A DNA stretch of 64,000 bases, from contig QANT01000981.1 of assembly GCA_003254885.1 (NCBI GenBank), forward strand, positions 27,206-91,205, read 5' to 3'. Origin of the DNA: Purshia tridentata (taxonomy: Eukaryota > Streptophyta > Magnoliopsida > Rosales > Rosaceae). Position 1 is the first letter of the stretch, and each line of letters begins with the position of its first letter. Shown here piece after piece: positions 26,610 through 37,195 of the stretch. Both the position numbers and the translations under genes were made by a program. The notes beneath the pieces were generated by a model that searched no databases, was not told where the DNA came from, and saw nothing but the letters and a program-made list of their open reading frames with translations.

Positions 26610-26896
26610 AACAAACATATACATGAACACATGCCATTCAGACACACAAACATGTATATGAACACATGCCATTTAGACACACAAACATGTATATGAACAC
26701 ATGCCATTCTCTGATGCTTTAAAGTTTCTCATGCATTTGTCTTACATTGGCACAGGTATTAAGCCTTCATGAAACACTTGCTTCATATGGGAGCGTGCAT
26801 TTCATTGGAACCATTCTTCCCATAGTATTGATCCTGCTCAGTTATATCATCAAACCTGCAAGGCCTGCGAGATCAAAGGCTCGGAAGGAAGAATGA
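22326..26896 (+). CDS. LPLAT1: Lysophospholipid acyltransferase 1-like (MBOAT family)
   Basis: Eight exons: 22326-22630, 23347-23402, 23713-23933, 24035-24443, 24905-24990, 26106-26169, 26255-26373 and 26756-26896. All phases close, giving 466 residues, as in plant LPLAT1/LPCAT. The enzyme re-acylates lysophosphatidylcholine and related lysolipids with acyl-CoA at the ER and feeds edited acyl chains into triacylglycerol synthesis. Visible family blocks are [23 protein letters not shown] at the N-terminus, [61 protein letters not shown] (Asn about 321) and TSAVWHGLYPG, whose His (about 359) is the catalytic MBOAT histidine. Many membrane segments; a basic C-terminus (KARKEE-like, ER-retrieval type). 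It appears fully intact. Intron 7 carries a large repeat array. Confidence 0.96.
26380..26710. repeat. Compound microsatellite / minisatellite in LPLAT1 intron 7
   Basis: (CT)n and (CA)n tracts alternate inside a higher-order unit of roughly 70 bases: (CA)n, a short TATATGAACACATGC(C/T)ATT spacer, then (CT)n. The unit is repeated several times, ending in shorter copies of the spacer. It lies between the donor after 26373 and the acceptor before 26756. Open frames here are repeat artefacts. Confidence 0.95.
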
Positions 26897-28801
26897 GGTA
26901 GTTAGCAGCAACAACATTTTTCTACTCTTTGGAGTGCTTGGAATGAGATAAGAAGAGCACTGCTTTTCCAAGTTTACTTCAAATTGTTTCCCATTGATTG
27001 TAACATCACTTTTAACATGTGAAATGTTTAGCATGTCCCACATATGACTTCAATCTTTGACTTATTTGAGTAGCACCTATTTGATCTCTTTTGGCAAAAT
27101 TAACCACGAACAGGGAGGGCAATAATATTTGGGGTGTGATACTGTAGTGGAAAAGGGTTGGTAAGTGCCACTGATGACTTGCAGAAAACCATTTCAGTGA
27201 TGACTTGCCTTTGGTCAGTGACGGAGCCACAACGGGGTCTATTGCCTCCCCAATAGTTTTTTTTTTGCTTTTTGTTTTTAAAAAACCTTTAAGTGAATAT
27301 GCAATTTCAACTCAATGTTGAATTCTTTTAAGATAATAGGTAGGATGTTTGATAAAATCTCTATGAAGCTAAGAGAAGGCAGATGCATGCTTGCCCATCC
27401 CCAATTTCATAAGTTTTTTTTTTTTTTTTCAATTTTTTTTATTACGCCCCTGTGGAAACAAATTTCCAGCTCTGCCACTGCCTTTGGGTTGAGCCAAAAT
27501 TAAGTAAAAGAACAACCAGAAGTCAATAATATGTCAAAATGGCTTTTCATTTGCTGTCCAAGCAGAAGTTAGGGGAGACAAATTCTTCAATGGCAAGATC
27601 AATTTTTTTTTTTTCTCCTATATTTTTATTGCAGAGTGGAATTCAAAGAAAAGGCACTGGTTCAAAATCTGCAGAGCATTGATTTGCTTGTTTTTGGCTC
27701 AAACCGTCTTACTGATTTAGGCTGATTTTCCTAATTTTGAAAAACCTTGTGTGGTATCATCACCGAATGATTCCAGGAATATTACCTTGTATTGTATGCT
27801 ATAATAAATTCTGCATCTATTTTTTTGATGAACAAAAATCGGTCTGTTAAACCAAATGAGTATACTGCTCTGCAACATGACGTGGATAGCACAATGTCTT
27901 TACAGTACATGCATGAGTGTAACTCACAGTCTATGATGTTACATGCATGTCTATTCAAGGAAACATAAAAAACTGAGTCAAAACATGCCCATCCCCAATG
28001 ATTTATTTTCATTTGTGAAATGACCGTTCTATCCCTCAAACCAACCCTATTAGGCAACCAGACAGGTGCCAGCTAGCTGGGATTTTTCCTCTGCTGAGTT
28101 GGCCTCATTACATGTTCCTGATTGAATTCTATGTTGGCTTTCCTGTTAGGTGACAAGGACCGCATTAGTATCATTTTCTGCATTAATTTCTTTGGGACCC
28201 TTTTGATGTTAGATTTCGAGTCTACATGAACTTGCAAAATGACAATTCTTGATGTAAGAAAAAGGGTTAAAAGACCTCAATTCTGCATGTAAAATGCTTA
28301 TTGTTATTACCCCTTTTAGTTTAATTTTACTTTCCCTCTGAAAAAGCCAAAAAAGTTTCTTTGGTCTCTCTTCACGAAAAATCATTCTTTGTATAGACAG
28401 ATTATTGTCTTCACTTTCTTTCCTTTTCTTTTCCATTTCCCTTATGTTTCCATCGTTTTCTTGATGCTGCTTTGAATAGATCTCAGTTTTTTCTTCCTCT
28501 TAGTGACTGGTTGGAAATTTACATGCTCTCACTTGAAACTTTTCTTTGGCCTAATCCAATACTTAGTCTAAGTTTTGTTCAGTAGCATTTATTCCCAACT
28601 CTGTCATTATTGGGATTCTTCAATTTCATTATCTTGCTTTTGTAGGGGTCTAAGGTTCTTTCTTCTCTACTGGGTTACCTCTAATCTAATTCAAAGGAAG
28701 AACAATACAACATAGAAGCTCTCTCTGAACTTTTGTGCCGTTTCTTGTTCAGGTGTTGTTCATTGTCTTAAGCCTCAGAACAAGACCAAGAATAGATAGA
28801 G
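26897..28801. other. Intergenic region between LPLAT1 and BAG genes
   Basis: It starts with the LPLAT1 3' UTR, contains the element at 27206-27487, and ends with the BAG promoter and 5' UTR (about 28100-28801). No other gene is supported; the minus-strand open frames at 27782-28057 and 28209-28436 lack recognisable domains. Confidence 0.5.
27206..27487. mobile_element. Non-autonomous DNA element with 9-bp target duplication
   Basis: The direct repeat TGCCTTTGG at 27206-27214 and 27479-27487 flanks a 264-base body. The body starts TCAGTGACGGAGCCAC and ends in the near-complement CAGCTCTGCCAC. A 9-bp duplication with short inverted ends fits a Mutator-like non-autonomous element. Internal sequence is T-rich with no coding capacity. 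Confidence 0.6.
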
Positions 28802-30068
28802 ATGGAGCCAATGAACTTGAAGATCAACAAGATGTTTTCTCCAGCAAGCAAATTCTCTGTCTATGACAGAGGAGTCCCCAATATTGAAGACTTGGAAATC
28901 AGGCCGGGAGGAATGTTGGTGCAGAAGCGCAATGCAGAGATGAATCCCAGTTCTGTTTCAATCCCCACAATCAAAATCAGAGTGAAGTATGGCTCTTCAA
29001 GTCATGAAATTTGTATCAGTTCCCAAGCAAGCTTTGGTATGTGGAATCCATGGAACTTTTACTTTGGTTTGATTGGAAAGAAACAATTGAGTTGTTTGAT
29101 GATGGAATTTGGGTTTTTGAATTTCAGGGGAGTTGAAGAAAATGTTGGCAGAAACAACTAGATTGCACCCTCAGGATCAGAAGCTGATATTCAAAAACAA
29201 GGAGAGAGACTCCAGGGAGTATCTTGATGTGGCAAGAGTTAAAGATGGGTCAAAAATTGTGTTGGTGGAGGACATTGTAAGCAGAGAAAGAAGGTGCTTA
29301 GAGTTGCTTAAAAATGCAAATGCAGAGAAGTCTTCGAAATCCTTCGCAGAAATTAACTTGGAAGTGGACAAGCTTGCGGGGCAGGTAAATTGAATTGAAT
29401 TAAAGATCTTGACACTCAATGATGTCTCTTGGAAGAGAAACTCCTGCATACATGTGTTTACAATGCCCCACTCACATTCGCTCCTCACGTGACCGGTTAT
29501 TGTAAGAGCCTAAGAGGAGTCAAATTAGAGATTGTTATTTGTTTTTCGTTTGTTACTTTAATAGGTCACAGCTTTGGAAGCAACAGCTTCTAATGGTGAG
29601 AAAGTTGCGGAGGATGATGTGGAGAATTTAAATGAGCTCTTGATGATTAAGTTAATTAAACTGGATGAAATTGTTGCAGAGGGAGATTTGAAATTGCAGA
29701 AAAGAGTGCAGGTATTATAGTCTCTTATAAGTCTATTTACTTATGCATTATTGCTACATTATACTATGTGTAGGTAACTTTCTAATTGTTGATTGATAAA
29801 CTTAAAGGTGAGAAGAGTTCAGAAGTACATAGAAATTCTGGATATGCTGAAGTACCATAGTTCCAAATCCAGCAGCAATGGGGCTAAAATCCAATTGCAG
29901 CGACAAGAGAACCCAATTGGCCATATGTCAAAAGACTCAAAACCAATGCCGAAACAGCGATTGCCACCAAAACCAGAAAATTTTGTACGGAAAACTCCAT
30001 TGTTGCTGCAGCCACAGAAGCATTTTGAGTCAGTAGTGGTTACAACAAAATGGGAAACTTTTGATTAA
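28802..30068 (+). CDS. BAG1: BAG family molecular chaperone regulator (BAG1-like)
   Basis: Four exons, 28802-29036, 29128-29384, 29565-29711 and 29808-30068, encode 299 residues. Order of parts: an N-terminal region with the plant-specific IRPGGMLVQKR block (about 33-43), a ubiquitin-like domain (about 54-128, IKIRVKYGSSSHEI...LIFKNKERD...VLVED) and a BAG three-helix domain (about 140-225). The C-terminal tail is Pro/Lys-rich and ends WETFD, typical of BAG1-BAG4. Such proteins bind the Hsc70 ATPase domain as nucleotide-exchange co-chaperones and may deliver clients to the proteasome. The start is the first ATG of the conserved frame. Intact, with good splice sites. Assignment within BAG1-4 is by context and overall form. 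Confidence 0.92.
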
Positions 30069-33000
30069 AGCATAAAGCTGTAAACCAAAGGGCTAATTAC
30101 TGTGTATTTCTTTTTATACAAGTTTTGGTTGGCTCTTTGAAAATGTATAGCTTTTGTTGGGTAAGTAAAAAGAATAAGGGGATAGATTGAGGCAGGTTGT
30201 TCAGGGCTTAAGTATACTCTCAAGTTGTTGCGTAGATATCAAGGTGACTCATATAAATGGAATTGTTATAATTTTCAGTTGACTCTGTGTGTGTGAGTGC
30301 ATGCTTTGGGGACCATAATGTCAATAATCTAACTTCCAGTTCATAGCATTTCTGTGTCCATAAATGATTTAATGGTTATGGCTCGTGACCATTAGTCTAT
30401 TTCCCAAGTAGTTGTGATTAGAGGAGAAGTATATACATGACATTAGAATCTGCATAACATAAAGGCCCCTTGTTTTTTTATGGCTGAACTGCTGCTGAAA
30501 ATTAAAGAATTGCAGAAAACTATAATGGGCAAGATACCCTTTTGATTAATCTCAGACAAAAATATGCGAAAAGCAGGTTTGACTTTGGAGGGTGTGATAA
30601 TAACATACTTTGATAAATAGCTTAAACAAGATTATCTGCAGATTCACATTGTTAGAGATTTTGACATGATGGAATTACTAAAATTTTGTAGGGTAAACAT
30701 ACATAACCCAGAATATAATCTCTACAATTGACATATCTTGCAGTGTCCTTTTTGTAGGGCAAACCTGCCTATTTGGGTTCTTAATTAGTAAGGCAAAGTG
30801 AGCTATATGATTTTGTTTCCATGTGATTTTCATACTAAACAAAACTCAATTGGGTCATTATTCAAAACACTTGGGGCAGGGCTCATATATGGCTTTTAAT
30901 TAGGACTCAAAACTGGTGAGCACATGGCAGATGATAATTATTTATAATTATGTGGACTTTGTAAACAATGATCATGTGTGTGCACCAAAGAAGTGGTAGT
31001 GACAGCCAAAGGGCACAAAGTGGTCACTCTATCTATGAAGACTATGATTGTTTGATTGGGTACATCTTGAACACATTGAATGAATGAGTAGACGAGAACT
31101 TATCTCTTGCAGAAGTTACTGTGGAAAAGGTGAGGAAAAAAAATATATCAGCCACGTGATAATTATCATGGTGGTATTATTTTTTCTCACCCTTTCCAAA
31201 AGAGAACTTCCCAAAAAGAGAAGTTCCCATGAGTGGACTACAGATCATTATTGGAAGAAATTAAAGGACAGTTTAGCATACCGTAAATGTGCTTGCTACC
31301 CAGACAGAGAAGTACAAAGGGATACAATGAATGAAAGCATGCAAGTGAAGTGAATGAAGGTTCTCAGCTTCTTTTATTGATTATGAATAGCTTAAAGAAA
31401 CAAGAATGGGACTTTAAAAAAGAATAAAAAATGAAAAATGGAAAAAAAGAAAAGAAACAAGAATGTGACCAAGCATAATATTCCTTTTCACTATCATTGT
31501 CTTCCTCATAATTCAATCAAATTTTGTAGCTGACCAAACCCTGTGCATGATGGCACAGATTTGAGTTCACACAACATTCATCTCTCATTGGAGTGAAGGA
31601 GAACCCAATACGTAGCATGCAACAAATTTATTTATCAAATATGACTTTATTAAATTTCACTAATATATATATGTCTCTTCACAATATTAAAGAATACCAT
31701 ATCAAATTCGAATCTCGATTCTCCTCCTCATTTAAATATTAAAGTTTCAAAATGGTAATGATTGTAGACTTTGAGGCTTTGATATAAGACAAAGTGGAAT
31801 TAAAGCCGTACAGACCTTTCTGCATTGTCAATTCAGATTTCAGACCATAAGGTGTGAACTAACTCTGGCGGCATCGCACTCACCGCCGGGTAAAACACGC
31901 GTCTTCCATATTACTTTTCGCAGGAACACCAACCTTTTCTCTGTCTTTCTCTTAAAAAAGAGACATTGAGAATGTTACTTGGTCAACCTAACATTCTTCT
32001 ACGTCTTTCTAGAATAACGTCAACCATGTCAAAAAAGAAGCCTCTAGTTCAATTGTCATAGCATATGTGTTGATTTCCAATAAGAAAAAGTCGGAGAGAA
32101 AAAGTAAAACTAAGAAAGATGATGGAGGGATGAATGAATAGGGTTTGCAATTTGAGCTATAAGTTAAATCTGGTGACCAAACCCCAATGCCACCTGCAAC
32201 AGTATATAATGAAATAATTTGTAGGCAAGTGCCAAATCTAGGTATGCATGTGTAGGAATGTCCTACAGTTTAATGGGCCATCCCAACCCAATTCGAGTTT
32301 TCGGGTCATAGATTGGGCCAATCCGACATTTTCGACATATTTGGTACTTTCAAAATCCGTATTGCTTAATCTGTTAGGATATGAGCATTGTGACTCCAAA
32401 GTGAACTTGGCTCTCTCTCTTAGCCATGCATACAAGCAATTTGAGCCTTACCATTTTCTTTTGTGAGTCTCAAATAGTGACTTGAGTCCACTTCTATAAA
32501 TTGAGATAATATAACGTGTCTAATACGTGAAGTAGGAACGTAACTCTCAGCATGCTTGACTTTGACTATTTTGTTCAGAATTTTTGAAAAAACCAATTTG
32601 GACGTTGTCTTCAAAATTGGGAGCAGCCAATGCCAGTACTAGAAACGAAGCTAATTCAACCTAGCTATCACTGTTTAGACCCCCATATACGAATTACATT
32701 ATAGATTATATGACTAACAGAGGTGGAACTGACTTGTATTATACCACTTTTATTGCTAAAATGGTGTGCAATGGGTTCCAAGTTGCGAGTTGCGACCTAC
32801 TTTCATCTCACTCAAAAGCTAATCCAACCCTCATCTGTAGCGCGTGCTTTCACCATCTGAGTATTTTGTGCACATGAATGCAGATGAAATGGATAATTCC
32901 CAAAGCATTCGAGCCAAAAATACAAAACAAACTGCTTAAAGATAAGTCTGTCATAAGAAACAAAACAACATTGATCTGCTTCCGGCCATTTCTCATCAAA

Positions 33001-33342
33001 CAGACAAAAGATAAAACAAATTACTTCCTCTAAAATATCTTATAGGCAACAAAGCAACAACAATGTTTTTCTAATTTGACCATATGATTAGAAAAATATA
33101 TATACATATTATATATATAAAGAAAGCATTTCCACAAGAGTCTGTCATAAGAAATAAACACTGCTTCTGTAAATAATTAACCTTTCATATTGAACTAAAC
33201 AAATCACAAATGGCTCTTCTACCACCACCACCTCCCTACTTCTCAATATCATTTACAATAGAATTGTTTCCCTTTTTTGAAAAAAATGAAAAGAAAAGAA
33301 AAAGCAAAACTATATCAAAGTTCCCATAAATGCTGCTCAGAT
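30069..33342. other. Intergenic region between BAG and MATE genes
   Basis: Two 3' regions face each other: the BAG 3' UTR at the left and the MATE 3' UTR at the right (about 33180-33342). The rest is AT-rich. Open frames at 31084-31353 and 32238-32614 have no recognisable domain. I see no convincing gene or RNA. Confidence 0.5.
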
Positions 33343-34878
33343 TCATACTGGGGAGTTTTTACATTCTGTGTTTGGTAGTAACAGAGAATAATCAGCTTCA
33401 TCAAAATCTTGATCACCATCATCAACCCCTTCAACAGTGACAGTTGCTGTAAGCTCCTTGGCTCTCTGGGCTTGAAGTTCCCAGTTGGTTCTTGCCAAAA
33501 CAAACAACATGGTCACAACACATGAACCCTGGGCTGCCATAAGACCCAGCCAGAGCCCTCTGAAATCAAACCCTGCAAAAAAACTCAACCACAGTGCAAC
33601 AGGCATTCCCACAAGATAGAAGCAACCAAAGTTTATGTTTGCACCCAATTTAGGCCTCGCAGTTCCCCTCAAAACCCCACAACCTGTTGTTTGTGGACAG
33701 TTCCCAAGCTCACAGAATCCAATAATTGGCAGCACCATTGATGTTAAAGCAATGATCTCTGTGTCTTGGGTGAACATACTGGCCCAAATGTTCCTCACTG
33801 TCACAGCAAATAACAATGCTGAAAATCCCAATATGAAGCTATGAGAGAGGCCAACAATTGCAGCAAGTTTTGCTCTTTCGGGACAGTTAGCACCAAGCTC
33901 ATTTCCCACCCTTGTTGACACACCAAAGCTTAGAGAAGATGGGAAAATGTATATCAAAGCTGTGGTTTGGATCAGAACTCCCATTGAAGCAACCGTTGCT
34001 TGAGGGTTAAGTAACAACCCACAAAGCAAAATCATGATCTCATACCACCACCACTCTAAACAAACCGAAATGCAGCTTGGAATTGCCAAATTCAGAAGGT
34101 TTTTCCACCCTTTGAAGCACTCCATGGAAAGACCACCCCAAGTTTTCTTGTACACGCCGGAGATAGCAATGTAAACGATCAAAGATCCTACAAGATTGAT
34201 GTTAGTCCAAACCCCGCTTAACGCGGCACCTTTGATCCCAAGATCAAGCACAGAAACAAGAAAATAATTGATGGGAATGTGGAGAAGAATAGCCAGAGTT
34301 GCACAGTAAGTCAGAGGCACAGTTATGGATTGAGTTCGAAGATAAATGCGAAGAGGGTGAAAAAGACTTTGTGTAAAGAGGTCAGGAAGAGAATAAAGAA
34401 TGTAAGATTGAGCTTGAGTTGCAATATCATCTTGTTGGCTGCAATAAATCAAGATTTTCTTCATGTTCAACCACAGAAATGCTATGGGAATCGAAGTTAG
34501 GAAGAGAATAATCACTGTTCTCTGCAGAGTGAGGCCAATAAGTTTGTATCTTTTTGCCCCATAAGCTTGGCCGCAAATGGGTTCCATCCCCATAGCAAGG
34601 CCAGAGAGAACAGAGTACCCTGTTATGTTGGCAAAGCCAATGGCAAGTGAACCACCAGCCAAGGCAAGCTCGCCGAGGTGGCCGAGGAAGAGCATGGAGA
34701 TCATGGAGCGTGAGTAGAGTATAAGGCCTGTAAGTACCATTGGGAATGATATGCTGGCTATGCATTTGGCTTCATTAAGAGCAAGAGAGAGATGGGTCTT
34801 TTGGGGATTATGGTTTTGTTGCTCAAGTGCTGTAGAGCTGCATTTACTGGACAGAGGAGAAGAATCTAACTGGTGCAT
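33343..34878 (-). CDS. DTX50: MATE (DETOXIFICATION) efflux transporter, DTX50-like
   Basis: A single uninterrupted frame of 511 residues, the family length. Twelve hydrophobic segments are expected and visible, with two MATE repeats: LGELALAGGSLAIGFANITGYSVLSGLAMGMEPICGQAYGA (first half) and the conserved CELGNCPQTTGCGVLRGTARPKLGANIN (second half). MATE carriers couple H+ or Na+ entry to export of organic solutes; Arabidopsis DTX50 exports abscisic acid at the plasma membrane. Intronless structure and WWWYEIMILLCG / RVGNELGAN blocks fit the DTX48-50 group. I favour DTX50 because BAG1 is its neighbour in Arabidopsis as well, but the substrate here is inferred. The 5' leader contains a GT/GA repeat. 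Confidence 0.93.
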   Translation of the reverse strand: MHQLDSSPLSSKCSSTALEQQNHNPQKTHLSLALNEAKCIASISFPMVLTGLILYSRSMISMLFLGHLGELALAGGSLAIGFANITGYSVLSGLAMGMEPICGQAYGAKRYKLIGLTLQRTVIILFLTSIPIAFLWLNMKKILIYCSQQDDIATQAQSYILYSLPDLFTQSLFHPLRIYLRTQSITVPLTYCATLAILLHIPINYFLVSVLDLGIKGAALSGVWTNINLVGSLIVYIAISGVYKKTWGGLSMECFKGWKNLLNLAIPSCISVCLEWWWYEIMILLCGLLLNPQATVASMGVLIQTTALIYIFPSSLSFGVSTRVGNELGANCPERAKLAAIVGLSHSFILGFSALLFAVTVRNIWASMFTQDTEIIALTSMVLPIIGFCELGNCPQTTGCGVLRGTARPKLGANINFGCFYLVGMPVALWLSFFAGFDFRGLWLGLMAAQGSCVVTMLFVLARTNWELQAQRAKELTATVTVEGVDDGDQDFDEADYSLLLPNTECKNSPV

Positions 34879-34879
34879 A

Positions 34880-34890
34880 GTTTGTGTGTT

Positions 34891-34938
<48 letters not shown>
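34880..34938. repeat. (GT)n(GA)n microsatellite in MATE 5' leader
   Basis: A GT tract (about 34883-34910) runs directly into an AG tract (34911-34937), ending a few bases upstream of the MATE start codon (34878). On the transcript this reads (CT)n(AC)n, a pyrimidine-rich leader. Confidence 0.9.
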
Positions 34939-34940
<2 letters not shown>

Positions 34941-36250
34941 CGGTTCAATTGGGGTTATGTGTAGAAGAGTGTAGTGGGATTTATGGTTTATAGAATAAGA
35001 GAATTAGCAAAGAATTTGAAGACTTTTCTGGACGGCCAATGTGGGATATTGTTGACAGACTTTGGAGCAAAATTACAAGTTTACAACTGGAATTCTTGGG
35101 CGTTCCAAGCGTCTTTTTATGACCAATGATCGATCACTGTTGGGGGCCTGCAGGCTCAATTGAGATGGATGTATATGCAGAGTTGCTGTTGCACTTTCAA
35201 ATGAACCAAAAAATTGGGAACAAATACATACCATATCGAATCTCATGTCTTAATTAAAGACTTAGGGTCGGTTTGGTATCTTCTTCGAAAACTGACTGTT
35301 TTTCTGTTTTCAGCTATCATATTTATAGATGAAATAAGAAATAAAATTTTAAAAACTGTTTTAGAATATATTACCCTACGTCTCTTAATTATTAATTTAT
35401 TACGAGTCAAAATGAATGAGTTTACCAAAAATTATTGTATTTTATGAATCATTAGTGGTGCTGTTTAAGGCATGAAGAACGTTTCTGGCCCTGGTTCCCT
35501 TTAGGTCGAGACAAAATGAGGGTTGGACGGTTTTTTATTCCTATTTTTAAAACCGATGGCTTGACTCGAGGACCATATATCTAGCTCTGTAATTTTAATA
35601 AAGTGGATGAGGTAAGAAGTTGAAATCCACTTTGTTTATGATCTCATTTAAAAGGAAAAAACATATATATTTTGAAAAATCGAAGTTTATTTTTTTTAAT
35701 AATTGAAATATTTTTCAATAATTTTGAAGTTTCCTGTTTAAAACTCAAATATAAAATTAGGGTTATTTACATTAATGCATGCCAAACGGCCTAACAGAAA
35801 AAAATAAAAATAAAATTCAGGAGGTCCAGTTGACTTACAATGTTGCAAATGTTGCTCAGTTATGACTATTGTTCAATTACATCTGTTACATTAATTTGAT
35901 AATTATGCAAATGTCTTTATATATGAAAATTAAATATATTAATACAAGAAATTAATATACATACTGACTTTTTGGTTGGAATTAATCAACTAACCCGGCC
36001 GGTAAATTAATGAAAAGGGATGTTATAGTAAATAAGAGAAAAAGATGGTATGAAAGCATAGTTATAAATCTTTTTGTTTGGGGTTCAATGGGTAGGCTAC
36101 ATGGTAAACCTAAACCCATCCTTTCCATTAGTCACTACTGGGCTATAAAAGCCAATGTACTTTTCTTTACTAATTGCTAGATTTTGTCATTTTTAATCTT
36201 TAAATTTTTCTTCTAATTAATAGACAAACACCTCATTGAGATTGCACTTT

Positions 36251-36265
36251 AATAAATTTTTTGTG

Positions 36266-36298
<33 letters not shown>

Positions 36299-36330
36299 NA
36301 TTTTTTGTGCTTTTTTTTTTTTTTTGCATT
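36251..36330. other. Assembly join: single N between duplicated flanks
   Basis: ATTTTTTGTGC followed by a long T-run occurs on both sides of the N at 36299. This is the pattern left when two overlapping contig ends are joined without being merged. Confidence 0.75.
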
Positions 36331-36859
36331 GTAAGATAACGAATCACTGAAAAATTCTTCTATGCTAACACGTTTTATAGCAACTGATTAATTATTAGAC
36401 AGAATTGTTTTAACAATGATATATAATATATATATATATTATTTACTTAAGCAGACTTGAACTTACTCTCACTTAAGCTGGGTCTGAGTGATCCATGCCA
36501 TGCCATGCACTTGTGCTGATTAAGGCTCATCTACTTATCAATTATTAACAAATAGCAAATCAGGATAATGGGGTGGTAAGTGCCTTCTCAAGGAAAATTC
36601 TGGCTTCATGGGCCACCCCGCCTTTTGTTGAGAATTTTTAAATTTTATGTAAATATTCATGCTTTCTCATGAGTAAATCTGAAAATGAATTTTTGTCATT
36701 CTATTATTTTAAAAAGCAATAAAAACACTAACTTATTGGTTACTTGTTTAGGTCTTGCTAGACCCGAAGTCTATTCTTGGTTAGTTTGTGTGTTGTTTGG
36801 CTGTGTTGCCTCCACTTCACAAAAAAAAGCAATAAAAATACTAACTTATTGGTTCCTTT

Positions 36860-37195
36860 GGAAGTATTTGCGCGGGTGCACCTATGCATCCACACCATCC
36901 TCTAAAATTCTCAGTAGTGCATGTTCTAGGATCAGAACCGTTCATGTTTTAGATTACCTATTAAATATTATTTCTGTAAAAAATCAACTCAATAAAAATC
37001 ATTTAGTTGTGTCAATGTTATTGAATAAATACACAAAATAATGGTTTTTTAACCAAACCACATCTATTTATTCGATAATAGTTACAGTTACATAATCAAA
37101 CGATTTCTGATTAAATTAATTTTTTACATATACGATCTTTAATAGGTGATAGGATTTTGGAGAATGGGGTGGATATGCGCAAGTACACCCCAAGC
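36860..37195. mobile_element. MITE-like inverted repeat
   Basis: GGGTGCACCTATGCATCC... at about 36871-36910 matches the reverse complement of 37148-37188 (GGGTGTACTTGCGCATATCC...) over roughly 38 bases with several mismatches, including the shared ATCC, CACCCCAT/CACACCAT and TCCAAAAT/TCTAAAAT blocks. The interior is AT-rich and non-coding. A degraded non-autonomous DNA transposon is the likeliest reading. Confidence 0.45.

Noticed and set aside
26360-26696. Several overlapping open frames of THTHTH / SLSLSL type
   Set aside because: Direct products of the CA/CT repeats inside an intron.
26380-26710. CRISPR-like repeat/spacer array
   Set aside because: Spacers are themselves dinucleotide repeats and the genome is plant nuclear.
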